Assembly: GCF_017254845.1 (NCBI RefSeq)
Contig: NZ_JAFKCU010000003.1
Location: 1-64,000, forward strand
Source of the DNA: Algoriphagus pacificus
Lineage (GTDB): Bacteria > Bacteroidota > Bacteroidia > Cytophagales > Cyclobacteriaceae
DNA: 64,000 nt
Direction: 5' to 3'
A model generated the notes under the pieces. The model was not told the DNA's origin, ran no database searches, and was given only the letters and a program-made list of their open reading frames with translations. Below, piece by piece: positions 6,464 through 14,794 of this stretch (position 1 is its first letter; every line of letters starts with the position of its first letter). The position numbers were made by a program, and so were the translations under genes.

Positions 6464-8206
6464 ATGAGTTTTCAAATCAAGTCAAGTACAGATTCCTATG
6501 ACGTAATTATCGTAGGTTCTGGAGCAGGAGGTGGAATGGCCTCCAAAGTATTATCGGAAGCAGGGTTATCCGTAGCAGTGGTTGAGGCAGGAGGAGATTT
6601 TGATCCAGCTAAAGAAGAAGACAGGACCCAACTCCGACCGCCATGGGAATCCCCAAGGAGAGGAGCAGGAACTAGAATCCGACCATTCGGAGATTTTGAT
6701 GCGGCCATTGGAGGCTGGGATATTGAAGGAGAACCTTACACCAGAAAAAATGGGACTGAGTTCGATTGGTTCCGCTCAAGAATGGTTGGCGGAAGAACCA
6801 ATCACTGGGGTAGAATTTCACTCCGCTTCGGACCAAACGATTTTAAACGGGCAAGTATCGACGGCCTTGGAGATGACTGGCCGATCGGATATGATGACAT
6901 CAAACCATATTACGATAAAGTAGATAAACTGATCGGGGTTTTTGGATCTAAAGAAGGGATCTATAACGAACCTGATGGATTCTTTCTTCCCCCACCCAAA
7001 CCGAGACTCCATGAGCTATTCATAAAAAAAGGAGCAGATCAATCCAATGTGCCTATGATCCCGGGCAGGCTATCCATGCTTACCCGTCCGATCAACAACG
7101 AAAGAGGAGTCTGTTTCTTTTGCAGGCAATGTAACAGAGCATGTCAGGTTTATGCAGATTTTTCAGCGGGAACATGTCTGGTTCATCCAGCGATGAAAAA
7201 GGGCAAAGTGGATCTTTATACTCACTCCATGGTGAGAAAAGTGACAACCAATGAGGAAGGCAAAGCAACTGGGGTTTCTTTCGTAAGCAAGGTGGATATG
7301 AAAGAGTACAAGTTGAAATCTAGGGTAGTAGTGCTAGGTGCCTCGGCCTGTGAATCGGCTCGTATCATGATGAATTCCAAATCCACTTCCCATCCAAACG
7401 GTATTGGAGGGGATAATGGAATATTAGGAAGGTATCTTCATGATTCCACTGGAGCAAGCCGCTCAGGAATTGTCCCGGCATTGTTCGGTAGAGATCGATA
7501 CAATGAGGATGGAGTAGGAGGAATGCACATGTACACCCCATGGTGGCTTGATAATAAAAAATTGGATTTTGCTAGAGGCTACCATATCGAATACAGTGGA
7601 GGCATGTCCCAACCCGGATATGGAGAGGGATCTGGCATGGATGCGATGCGCAAATACCTGAAGGATGAATTTGGAAATCCTAAAGAAGGGGGAGGTTACG
7701 GAGAAGGCTTGAAGAAGGATGTCAGGGAATTGTATGGAGCCAGAATCGGCTTGGCAGGAAGGGGTGAGAGTGTTCCTAGATATGATAACTACTGCGAAAT
7801 TGATCCAAATACGGTGGATAAATATGGCATACCTGTTTTAAGGTTCCATTATAACTGGACGGATCAGGAAATCAAGCAAGCCAAGCATATGCAGGATACT
7901 TTTGAGGAAATCCTTACGAATGCTGGAGCCATTCCTTTAGGCAAAAAGCAAGGGCCAGAAACAAATTACGGTTTGGCAGCACCCGGCAGAATTATCCATG
8001 AAGTTGGGACGGTGCGAATGGGCAATGATCCTAAAACCTCGGTGTTGAATTCCAATTGCCAAGCACATACTTGTAATAATTTATTTGTGGTAGATGCAGG
8101 ATCCTTCGTTTCACAGGCGGATAAAAACCCAACTTGGACCATTCTTGCTTTGAGCTGGAGAACTTCAGATTACATCGTGGATCAGTTGAACAAGAAAAAC
8201 ATTTAA
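6464..8206 (+). CDS. GMC family FAD oxidoreductase with Cys cluster motif
   Basis: A 580-residue catalytic subunit. The Rossmann FAD motif VIIVGSGAGGG is at about residues 15-25, with 'VVEAGG' at the end of the second strand. The C-terminal GMC region has 'HEVGTVRMG' (about 510-518) and 'VVDAGSFVSQADKNPTWTI', typical of the active-site/FAD-binding end. Residues C217, C220, C223 and C227 form CxxCxxCxxxC, the arrangement that in bacterial FAD-glucose-dehydrogenase-like enzymes accompanies an iron-sulfur cluster. No signal peptide is present. The partner gene starts 3 bases downstream and carries a Tat signal, so export as a complex is likely. The substrate (sugar or polyol) is not determined. 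Confidence 0.88.
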   Translation: MSFQIKSSTDSYDVIIVGSGAGGGMASKVLSEAGLSVAVVEAGGDFDPAKEEDRTQLRPPWESPRRGAGTRIRPFGDFDAAIGGWDIEGEPYTRKNGTEFDWFRSRMVGGRTNHWGRISLRFGPNDFKRASIDGLGDDWPIGYDDIKPYYDKVDKLIGVFGSKEGIYNEPDGFFLPPPKPRLHELFIKKGADQSNVPMIPGRLSMLTRPINNERGVCFFCRQCNRACQVYADFSAGTCLVHPAMKKGKVDLYTHSMVRKVTTNEEGKATGVSFVSKVDMKEYKLKSRVVVLGASACESARIMMNSKSTSHPNGIGGDNGILGRYLHDSTGASRSGIVPALFGRDRYNEDGVGGMHMYTPWWLDNKKLDFARGYHIEYSGGMSQPGYGEGSGMDAMRKYLKDEFGNPKEGGGYGEGLKKDVRELYGARIGLAGRGESVPRYDNYCEIDPNTVDKYGIPVLRFHYNWTDQEIKQAKHMQDTFEEILTNAGAIPLGKKQGPETNYGLAAPGRIIHEVGTVRMGNDPKTSVLNSNCQAHTCNNLFVVDAGSFVSQADKNPTWTILALSWRTSDYIVDQLNKKNI

Positions 8207-8209
8207 GCC

Positions 8210-8917
8210 ATGAACAGAAGAGAAAACCTAAAACTGCTTTTTACCGGATCGGTCGGGACTGGATTGCTCTTAACAGGATGTGGTCCAGAAGAGCAGGCTT
8301 TGCCGGAAAATGCACTTTTGGCAGGAGGAACAAAAGGCTATAGAACAGAGGAAGAAAGGAAGAGAGATCAGGAGCTGCTATCTGAAACCTTTTTTACTGA
8401 AGAAGAAATCAAAAAACTCAATATTCTGGTAGACATTATTATACCAAAAGATTCTGAATCTCCTTCGGCTACTGAAGTTGGAGTGCCGGAATTTATGGAG
8501 TTTATCATGAAAGATATGCCAAATAACCAAACGCCAATGCGAGGTGGTTTGATGTGGTTGGATTATGAGGCAGATGAAAAGTTCGGTAAGCCTTTTTTGG
8601 AGCTTTCTAATGATCAGGTTATTGAAATTGTTGAGTTGGTTGCCTGGCCAGAAAGGGCAAGTCCTGAATATCAAGGAGCTGTCAAATGGTTTAATATGTT
8701 AAGGAATCTGACCTGCTCAGGATATTTCTCTACGGAGGCAGGCTGGAAATACATAGGCTACAAAGGAAACCAACCCAATGTCTGGGACGGGGTACCGCAA
8801 GAAGTTATGGACAAGCATGGATTTTCCTTGCCGGAAAAATATATACCGATCTATTTAAAACCTGAGCAGCGCGGGGTAGTTGCCACCTGGGATGATGAAG
8901 GGAACCTGATCGGTTAA
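8210..8917 (+). CDS. Gluconate 2-dehydrogenase subunit 3 family Tat lipoprotein
   Basis: A 235-residue small subunit of the gluconate 2-dehydrogenase subunit 3 family. It begins MNRRENLKLLF, a twin-arginine motif, and has the lipobox LLTGC ending at about residue 24, so it is a predicted Tat-exported lipoprotein. The mature part has the family pattern 'FFTEEEIKKLNILVDIIIP', 'VPEFMEFIMKDMP' and 'NLTCSGYFSTEAGWKYIGYKGN'. In known FAD-dependent dehydrogenases this subunit chaperones the signal-less GMC subunit through the Tat system and anchors it. Only 3 bases separate it from the GMC gene. No cytochrome c subunit gene follows. Confidence 0.88.
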   Translation: MNRRENLKLLFTGSVGTGLLLTGCGPEEQALPENALLAGGTKGYRTEEERKRDQELLSETFFTEEEIKKLNILVDIIIPKDSESPSATEVGVPEFMEFIMKDMPNNQTPMRGGLMWLDYEADEKFGKPFLELSNDQVIEIVELVAWPERASPEYQGAVKWFNMLRNLTCSGYFSTEAGWKYIGYKGNQPNVWDGVPQEVMDKHGFSLPEKYIPIYLKPEQRGVVATWDDEGNLIG

Positions 8918-8956
8918 AGGATATAAGTACAAACGTATTTTGGTCCATTGGATTTA

Positions 8957-8989
8957 AAACCAATAAGTTGATAGCTTATTGGTTTTTTT
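8957..8989 (+). terminator. Rho-independent terminator after GMC operon
   Basis: AAACCAATAAG (8957-8967) pairs with CTTATTGGTTT (8975-8985) around a 7-base loop, followed by a T run to 8989. It lies 40 bases after the stop of the small subunit. Confidence 0.9.
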
Positions 8990-9106
8990 ATTTCTACCAA
9001 TTCGTTAAATCCAAGTCTAGTTATTTTTGGGCCTTTTAAAGATAGTAGAATATTTGTCAATTGGACCATTTGAAATTGGAAGCAGCTGCAGGGTCACAAA
9101 GCTTTA

Positions 9107-9124
9107 GCGAGTGTCTTCACTCGC
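9107..9124. repeat. Hairpin of family C (GCGAGTG/CACTCGC)
   Basis: GCGAGTGTCTTCACTCGC is a perfect 7-base-pair stem with a TCTT loop. A second exact copy is at 34453-34470, and decayed copies lie near 9824, 15255 and 33963. All but this one sit just upstream of a family B repeat. Confidence 0.75.
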
Positions 9125-9197
9125 GTAAATGGGACAGATACTAGTAAACAGGTGTTTTATATCATATCTCTTAAATCTTAATTCATATATCAATTGT

Positions 9198-9591
9198 TCC
9201 ATCTTGCTGGCAATTCCTTTCAGTCTCCAATTAATATTCTCGAGCCAGCGCTGAACAAATGAAGATCCTCTAAACTATTAATATTTGACCCCTTGGGGTC
9301 AGTACTCCAAACGTCACTTGGATTAAATGCCCTTGGAAGCAGCTGTTTTATTGGTTATAAAGGGAGGCGATAAAAAACAAACTAGCTCCGGGCTTGTCAC
9401 GGAGATCCGTTTGTTTTTAGCCGGACTTTGAGCCAATAAATGAATTGTCCGAAGGCAATTCAAAGCTGATTTCGGGCAGGGCAGGCCGTAAGAAAATCTT
9501 TCAGTGAAAGATTTTAGGGCTGAGCCGGGAAGGGGATAGGCTTTTGCCTGCCTGCCGCTAGGCAGGGGTACTTTTGGCTTTCAAAAGTGCC
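9198..9591. repeat. Composite hairpin repeat, A+E+F copy lacking middle hairpin (A3)
   Basis: The A module keeps GCTGGC/GCCAGC and TGACCCCTTGGGGTCA but has lost the CCCGGG-type middle hairpin. The E module hairpin at 9375-9416 has arms AAACAAAC/GTTTGTTT. The F hairpin GGTACTTTTG/CAAAAGTGCC is at 9567-9591, after a short insertion rich in GCAGG/CCTGC words. No gene lies between 8918 and 10102. Confidence 0.75.
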
Positions 9592-9604
9592 AAGAAATAC
9601 ATCT

Positions 9605-9764
9605 GTATCGCAGGCAAATCCATTTCCTCTCCAATTTATTTTCTCGGGCCAGCGCTAATAAAGTACCCATTCTTCATACCTAGGGCCCGATAGCTACCGT
9701 GGCGAATCCCTGGGCCTGCCCGCCATGACGGGGCTATTGATATTTGACCACTTTGGGGTCTGAG
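9605..9764. repeat. Composite hairpin repeat, A module (copy A4)
   Basis: A degenerate A module. The left arm of the first hairpin is damaged (GCAGGC), GCCAGCGCT is kept, the middle hairpin is a longer version (CCTAGGGCCC...CCTGGGCC, then CCCGCCATGACGGGG), and the last palindrome is changed to TGACCACTTTGGGGTC. Confidence 0.65.
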
Positions 9765-9870
9765 AAAAAATCGCCAGATGGAACATTCATCATTATTAAT
9801 TTACCATTTCTCATTCTTATTTGTCTTCACTCATGTAATTTTATAGAATTCGGTATTAATCAATTTAAAT

Positions 9871-9950
9871 TTCAAAATCCCCCTACCCCCTTTCGATGAG
9901 ATTTTCTACCCTTAGACTTTTTTTCTAAAAAGGGGGAGTTGTTCCTTCTC
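9871..9950. repeat. Family B C-rich/G-rich repeat (copy B2)
   Basis: 'TTCAAAATCCCCCTACCCCCTT', an AT-rich spacer and AAAAGGGGGAGTTG. It is preceded by the family C-derived word 'TAGAATTCGGTATTAATC' and followed by 'ctaattcaacatt' words. Other copies are at 6210, 12551, 15311, 27752, 28081, 34014 and 34508. Confidence 0.7.
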
Positions 9951-10051
9951 CAATTCTTAATTCAACATTTCTAATTCAACATTCTTAATTCCTAAACCAA
10001 CAACCCTTTCGTCTCCATTTTCATAATTCTTATATCATAATTCATAAATCA

Positions 10052-10098
10052 TTTGCGCAGTCAAATAACTGCACATATATTTGCAGTCAAATAGCTGC
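10052..10098 (+). promoter_or_regulatory. Promoter with two tandem dyads, probable ArsR operator
   Basis: TTTG at 10052-10055 and TATATTTG at 10076-10083 match the Bacteroidota -33/-7 elements with a 20-base spacer. Dyad GCAGTCAAATAACTGC (10057-10072) fills the spacer, and a second copy, GCAGTCAAATAGCTGC (10083-10098), begins at the last base of the -7 box. The two are spaced 26 bases apart and lie just before the ArsR start codon. Autorepression by the ArsR protein is inferred. Confidence 0.75.
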
Positions 10099-10102
10099 AT
10101 AA

Positions 10103-10426
10103 TTGGAAACAAGAAGAGACGTATTTCAAGCCATTGCTGATCCCACGCGGAGGTCAATACTTATTTTGATCTCTGCAGGTACTTTGGGAGCGGGAGCAAT
10201 TGCTGAAAATTTTGACAGTAGCAGGCAAACGATTTCAAAGCATATACAGATTTTGAACGAGTGCGGACTTTTGGTCAAAGAACAAAAGGGAAGAGAAATT
10301 TACTATCATATTAATTCCCAAAACATGAAAGAAATAGCGGATTTTATAGAGCCTTTCCGCGAGTTGTGGGAAGCTAAATTTCAGAAAATGGACAAAATCA
10401 TTGATAACTTAAAAAACACAAAATGA
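10103..10426 (+). CDS. ArsR family winged-helix transcriptional regulator
   Basis: A 107-residue regulator. The frame has a stop codon directly before TTG at 10103, so TTG is the only plausible start; it gives the family N-terminus '[17 protein letters not shown]'. The helix-turn-helix is '[21 protein letters not shown]' (about residues 31-51), followed by the wing '[15 protein letters not shown]'. There are no Cys clusters, so metal sensing is unlikely; this is the subtype commonly paired with AHSA1/SRPBCC genes. The stop overlaps the next start as ATGA. Two dyads cover its own promoter, which suggests autoregulation of the three-gene operon. Confidence 0.9.
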   Translation: METRRDVFQAIADPTRRSILILISAGTLGAGAIAENFDSSRQTISKHIQILNECGLLVKEQKGREIYYHINSQNMKEIADFIEPFRELWEAKFQKMDKIIDNLKNTK

Positions 10427-10893
10427 GCACTGAAATCACAGCCGAAAATGGCAAACAGGATATTTGGATCCAGCGTCATTTTGAGGCCTCTAAAAGTCTT
10501 GTTTTTCGTATTCTTACAGAACCTGATTTAATTGTTCAATGGCAGGGTCATTCTTTTGCTATCAAATCTTATGACTGTAAAAATGGGGGATTTTATGAAA
10601 GTTCACATATTGGAAGCGATGGTAATACTTATGGTTTTAAAGGTGTTTTCCATGAAATAATACCTGATGAACGCATTATCAAAACTTCTGAATTTTTGGG
10701 ATTGCCTTTCAAAGTCATTCCTACACTTGAAATTCATTCCTTAGAGGAAATCAATACCGATCAAACCAAATTAACAATCCAGATTATTTGCAACTCAGAG
10801 GAAGTAAGAGATGCTATGGTACAACATGGCATGCAACAACAATTTGACTCGATTTTTTCAAAGCTTGATTCACTTATCAAATCCTTTAAATGA
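10423..10893 (+). CDS. AHSA1/SRPBCC domain protein
   Basis: A 156-residue protein of the activator-of-Hsp90-ATPase-1-like branch of the SRPBCC fold. The N-terminal strand '[27 protein letters not shown]' is typical, followed by '[25 protein letters not shown]' and the long C-terminal helix '[22 protein letters not shown]'. The fold encloses a hydrophobic ligand pocket; the ligand is unknown. ArsR-AHSA1 pairs are common in bacteria, and the ArsR regulator probably controls it. It overlaps both neighbours by ATGA, so the operon is tightly coupled. Confidence 0.88.
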   Translation: MSTEITAENGKQDIWIQRHFEASKSLVFRILTEPDLIVQWQGHSFAIKSYDCKNGGFYESSHIGSDGNTYGFKGVFHEIIPDERIIKTSEFLGLPFKVIPTLEIHSLEEINTDQTKLTIQIICNSEEVRDAMVQHGMQQQFDSIFSKLDSLIKSFK

Positions 10894-11423
10894 AAAAAAC
10901 AATCGCCATCATTTTGATTTTAGTAACTCATGTTTCAAAAGCTCAAGAAGAATCCTCAACTCCTGAAAACACAAGTATGACTTCCCAATTGATCAACAAT
11001 CTTCTAATGCAAAGCCAGATGTCAAATGGCTTTGCTTTAAGCCAAGTATCGAATGATAACCTTACCATGCGTCTCAATGAAAAAGCTGCTTCTGTTGGTT
11101 TTATCTACCGACATATAGCGGAGACTATGCATTTATTTGGTACTTTTTTAGGAGAGCAAACACCAATTCAAAATACTACAATGGGTCAGATGGATGAGGG
11201 ACAAGGCAGTAATTTTGAAGAAAGCCAACAATTACTTACCTCGGGCTATATCTTATTGCAAGATATTATAGATAAAAATTCAGATTCATGGTGGTTAGAA
11301 GAAATTGAAACTCCCTTCTTTGGTAAGGTCAATCGTCTGCGATTATTTTCACATATCCTGTATCACAATGCCTATCATTCCGGCCAAATAGCTCTGACAA
11401 TTTCCAAGGGAGATAAGCTTTAA
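10890..11423 (+). CDS. Exported DinB-like four-helix protein
   Basis: A 177-residue protein with an N-terminal signal peptide ([20 protein letters not shown], cleavage near residue 18). The mature part matches the DinB-like fold: 'FALSQVSNDNLTMRLNEKAASVGFIYRHIAETMH' and the C-terminal motif 'FSHILYHNAYHSGQIAL'. Histidines in YRH and HNAYH are where the family's metal ligands lie. DinB-like proteins are usually cytoplasmic metal-dependent thiol transferases or unknowns, so export is unusual. The gene is the last of the ArsR-AHSA1 operon and overlaps the previous stop by ATGA. Its substrate is unknown. Confidence 0.8.
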   Translation: MKKTIAIILILVTHVSKAQEESSTPENTSMTSQLINNLLMQSQMSNGFALSQVSNDNLTMRLNEKAASVGFIYRHIAETMHLFGTFLGEQTPIQNTTMGQMDEGQGSNFEESQQLLTSGYILLQDIIDKNSDSWWLEEIETPFFGKVNRLRLFSHILYHNAYHSGQIALTISKGDKL

Positions 11424-11530
11424 TCGAAATAACTGATTTTTTAATTAATTGTTAAATTCAATAATCCTTAGAGGTTTATGGTCCGTAAACAAAGGGAACA
11501 TATCATTCTAAAATACTTTTAATACAATAT

Positions 11531-12466
11531 ATGAGATTAGCCATTCTTTCATTTCTTTTCGTCAGCTTTTCGATTTCTGTATTAGGCCAGGAAATAGAAT
11601 ATACCTTTTCAACTCCTGGAGACTCAACAAAAAACTATTATGTGACCATTCACCCAAAGGATGAGGTAAAGGGAGCATTAATATTACTACCTGGATTTGG
11701 GGAACTGCCTAAGCAAACACTTTTGGATTCTGAAATCTATAAGCATGCCAGCGAAGCAGGCTATATGACTATTATTCCAGCACTTGGGGATTGGTCGTTT
11801 TTCTATATTGATGAGCCATCCCACCAGAAACTTGATCAGTTTATTGATGAGGTTTTCAAAAAATATAATCTCAAAGAAAGTTCATTTTTCATAGGAGGGT
11901 TTTCACTAGGAGGAACAATGGCCATCCAGTATGCCCAAAGCGCAAATTCAGAGAATTCAATTCAAAAGAAGCCGCAAGCAGTTTTTGCCATTGATCCGCC
12001 TTTAGATATAGAGAGGCTTTATAACTGTATGGTTACTACAAACCGTCCTGCGAAAAACCCTGTGTCAATTCAGGAAGATGAATATGTGACCGATCGAATC
12101 CAACAGGAATTCGGGACAAATCCTCAGGCCAATCCAGAATTTTTCTGGAAAGTATCGCCCTATGCCGAATCTGATCCTGAGCATAGATCCCTTAAATCAT
12201 TGGTAAATGTTCCGATCAGAATTTACAATGAACCGGATATCAATTGGTATATAGAAAATAGAAACATTGATTTTAATTGCATCAATGCAATTGACAGTGC
12301 TGCAATGATTAACTGGTTGAAATTTTTAGGAAACTCCAATGCTGAACTAATCCTAACAAAGGATCAAGGCTATCGCATCAGCCGAAAAATGAGACATCCC
12401 CATTCATGGACTATTGCTGATGGAAATGAATTAGTATCATGGTTAATTAAGCAAAAAGCAGATTAG
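11531..12466 (+). CDS. Exported alpha/beta hydrolase
   Basis: A 311-residue protein with a signal peptide (first about 19 residues, ending VLGQE). The nucleophile elbow is 'GGFSLGGTMA' (Ser in GFSLG at about residue 134). The strand before it is 'SSFFIGGF', a conserved acidic position lies in 'FAIDPPLD', and the final 'MRHPHSWTIADG' supplies the likely catalytic His. These give a complete Ser-Asp-His layout. It is probably an esterase or carboxypeptidase-like hydrolase acting outside the cytoplasm; the substrate is not evident. It stands 107 bases after the DinB-like gene, likely with its own promoter. Confidence 0.78.
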   Translation: MRLAILSFLFVSFSISVLGQEIEYTFSTPGDSTKNYYVTIHPKDEVKGALILLPGFGELPKQTLLDSEIYKHASEAGYMTIIPALGDWSFFYIDEPSHQKLDQFIDEVFKKYNLKESSFFIGGFSLGGTMAIQYAQSANSENSIQKKPQAVFAIDPPLDIERLYNCMVTTNRPAKNPVSIQEDEYVTDRIQQEFGTNPQANPEFFWKVSPYAESDPEHRSLKSLVNVPIRIYNEPDINWYIENRNIDFNCINAIDSAAMINWLKFLGNSNAELILTKDQGYRISRKMRHPHSWTIADGNELVSWLIKQKAD

Positions 12467-12876
12467 TTGGAGAAGAGTTTACGCTATAAAATTGATATGT
12501 TTCCTGCCTCTATTCTTTAATTTCAGGATGGTGGCTCTTATCCTATTTAAACTTCAAAATCCCCCTTGCCCCCTTTTGTTGATATTTTCTTCCCATTAAT
12601 ATTTTTTCTCAAAGGGGGAGTTGTTACTTCTCCAATTCTTAATTCAACATTTCTAATTCAACATTCTAAATTCAGCTTTCTGACTTTTGCCTTTTGACTT
12701 TCTTGCCAAACGCCAACTGCGACTGTTCACTGACCCACTGAATTTCAGCTTTCATACTTCAGAATTCTGACCTTCTCCAATTCCTCAACTCAAAAAAAAT
12801 CAATAAATTCCGTTCATTTCAGAAGTGTTTTTGCCCTGGAAAATCGCTGTTAGACAACAGGTTAAATTTAAGTCAG
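12467..12876. repeat. Gene-free stretch with family B repeat (B3)
   Basis: Family B copy at about 12551-12625: CCCCCTTGCCCCCTTT, a T-rich spacer and AAAGGGGGAGTTG. It is followed by 'ctaattcaacatt' words, the tract 'CAACTGCGACTG' near 12714-12730, and 'ttcagctttcata' words up to the GNAT gene. The C/G-rich stem with T-rich surroundings could serve as a transcription terminator. No gene seen. Confidence 0.65.
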
Positions 12877-13371
12877 ATGATTTTAAGACCCGCAACTATA
12901 GAAGATCTGGAATTACTGAACTATTGGGATACAAAAACACATGTAATAGCTTCAGATCCTGATGAAGATTGGAATTGGGAGGTTGAGTTGCTTCAGAATC
13001 CGACCTGGAGAGAACAGCTCATTGCAGAATTGAGTGGTAGACCCATTGGCTTTATTCAGATTATTGATCCCTTTTTGGAGGAAAGTCATTATTGGGGGGC
13101 AGTGGAGAAGAATAAAAGGGCTATAGATATTTGGATAGGAGAGGAGAATGATCTTAATAAGGGGTATGGCACTGTGATGATGAAGCTAGCCATACAAAAA
13201 TGCTTTCAAAATCAGGAAGTTGATGGAATCCTGATTGATCCTTTGAAATCAAATACAAAAGCCCATAGATTTTATGAAAGACTTGGCTTTGAATTCGTTT
13301 GTGAAAGACAGTTTGATGAATCAGATTGCTTTGTCTATGAGCTAAAAAGGAAAAGCAAACAAGAGACTTAA
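12877..13371 (+). CDS. GNAT acetyltransferase, AAC(6')-like
   Basis: A 164-residue single-domain GNAT protein. It begins ILRPATIEDLELLNYWD, has the acetyl-CoA loop in 'AIDIWIGEENDLNKGYGTVMM' (about residues 86-106) and the C-terminal motif 'IDPLKSNTKAHRFYERLGF'. The combination of 'IDxWIG', 'KGxGT' and 'DPxxSNxxAxRxYExxGF' is close to aminoglycoside 6'-N-acetyltransferases and related chromosomal enzymes. The family name does not prove resistance; ribosomal-protein or small-amine acetylation are alternatives. It is a single gene between repeats. Confidence 0.82.
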   Translation: MILRPATIEDLELLNYWDTKTHVIASDPDEDWNWEVELLQNPTWREQLIAELSGRPIGFIQIIDPFLEESHYWGAVEKNKRAIDIWIGEENDLNKGYGTVMMKLAIQKCFQNQEVDGILIDPLKSNTKAHRFYERLGFEFVCERQFDESDCFVYELKRKSKQET

Positions 13372-13466
13372 TCCTTTAGATTTTTGGATAGTTTTTAAAT
13401 AATAAAACAGCCTTAACTGCCTTGAAATCTCTTTGATCTATAATTCATTTTTATAAACGTTCATCT

Positions 13467-14252
13467 ATGATAACCATGATAAAGTCGCTGTTTTTGATCT
13501 TAGCAGTTGCTTTGGTTTATCTGAACGGATTTAAAGGATCTGCTCAAGAAAAAACCATTTTAGCTATTCTTGCTCACCCAGATGATGAATTCGCAATTGC
13601 AGAGGTTTTGATAAAGTATGAAAGGCTTGGGCACAAGGTTTATTTAATCATTGCCACGGATGGGAAATATGGCACCCGGGCAACTTCTATTCCCGAGGGA
13701 GATTCACTCGGAACAATCCGTAAGGAGGAGAGTATCTGTGCATGTAAAATAATGGGAATTGAACCTCCAATTTTTCTCGGTATTGATAGATTAGATACCA
13801 AAACCAGCGTTCGCAGTTATTTCAATTCCCATAAACAACTCCGAGACTTACTTTCCGAAAAGATTTCAGCTATTAACCCTGATTTCATCATCACTTTTGG
13901 ACCAGATGGGGATACTCACCATGCCGAACATATAGTGGTGGGAGGTGCAGTCACCGAAATTATATTACAGAATAGTTGGGTGGAGAAATACCCGCTCTAT
14001 TATATTGCCTACGAGCAGACCTCTTCAGGGATTGAGGGAGTTGGATACATGGATCCAAAGTATATCAATGTGGAAATCTCTTACAGTCAAGACGAGGAAT
14101 TACTTGGACTGGAGGCCTATAAATGCTACGCCACCCAATACACATTGGCTGAATTGGAGGATGACCGGGTAAGTAAAATCGAGGATACTTCTAATAAGAG
14201 CTTTTTTAGAAAATTCGCTGTAATAGAAGGAAGAAAGATGGATTTTGATTAA
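13467..14252 (+). CDS. Exported PIG-L/LmbE-like deacetylase
   Basis: A 261-residue protein with a signal peptide or membrane anchor (ATG at 13467 or 13476; mature part after about residue 26). The PIG-L zinc motif AHPDDE has H37, D39 and D40, and a second histidine cluster 'DGDTHHAEHIVVG' lies around residue 150. Family members remove the acetyl group from N-acetylglucosamine-linked substrates in a zinc-dependent reaction. Export suggests a periplasmic or surface sugar substrate. It is monocistronic, about 95 bases after the GNAT gene. Confidence 0.85.
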   Translation: MITMIKSLFLILAVALVYLNGFKGSAQEKTILAILAHPDDEFAIAEVLIKYERLGHKVYLIIATDGKYGTRATSIPEGDSLGTIRKEESICACKIMGIEPPIFLGIDRLDTKTSVRSYFNSHKQLRDLLSEKISAINPDFIITFGPDGDTHHAEHIVVGGAVTEIILQNSWVEKYPLYYIAYEQTSSGIEGVGYMDPKYINVEISYSQDEELLGLEAYKCYATQYTLAELEDDRVSKIEDTSNKSFFRKFAVIEGRKMDFD

Positions 14253-14379
14253 TTGAATTTCTTGGAAACATAAGCTATTGTTTGGGTTTGGAAAGTTTCG
14301 CTTATAATTTTAAATCAAAGTAAACCGAAAACAGATGCTGATTCTAGTTTTTTAGGTCTTCAAAAAATAACCAGAGACC

Positions 14380-14670
14380 ATGCGAAAAGAAGCTAACCTA
14401 CGGACCTGCAAAGAAGGACATACCTTTTACAAATCCTCAGATTGCCCCACATGCCCAATATGTGAAAATCAAAAAGTCCCAAACGCGGAATTTCTCTCTG
14501 AACTTTCAGCTCCAGCAAGAAGGGCTTTGGAAAGGGAAAATATTTTATCTCTCATTCAGCTGAGCGGGTATTCTGAAAAGGAACTACTCGACCTTCACGG
14601 ACTGGGTCCATCAAGCATTCCAAAATTGAGAAAAGCACTTGAATCTGCAGGGCTGATGTTAAAGAAATAG
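14380..14670 (+). CDS. Zinc-ribbon protein with RNA polymerase alpha-CTD-like domain
   Basis: A 96-residue cytoplasmic protein in two parts. Residues 8-30 contain C10, H14, C22, C25 and C28 in a ribbon-like arrangement ending CPTCPIC. Residues 40-94 read as a helix-hairpin-helix domain like the C-terminal domain of the RNA polymerase alpha subunit: 'LSAPARRALERENILSLIQL', 'SEKELLDLHGLG', 'SIPKLRKALESAGL'. Similar short proteins occur in many Bacteroidota and are annotated only as alpha-CTD-containing. A role in DNA or RNA polymerase contact is plausible but unproven. Confidence 0.75.
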   Translation: MRKEANLRTCKEGHTFYKSSDCPTCPICENQKVPNAEFLSELSAPARRALERENILSLIQLSGYSEKELLDLHGLGPSSIPKLRKALESAGLMLKK

Positions 14671-14794
14671 ACTCTTGGAAAATAGTGTCTCTATCCCAAT
14701 CCTCCCGACCCGTTTTATTTATGATATAAACCCAATCAATATTTTTATCTACAAAAGGGAGTTGATCATTTTTCAATTCTTCGAAGATTGTCTG

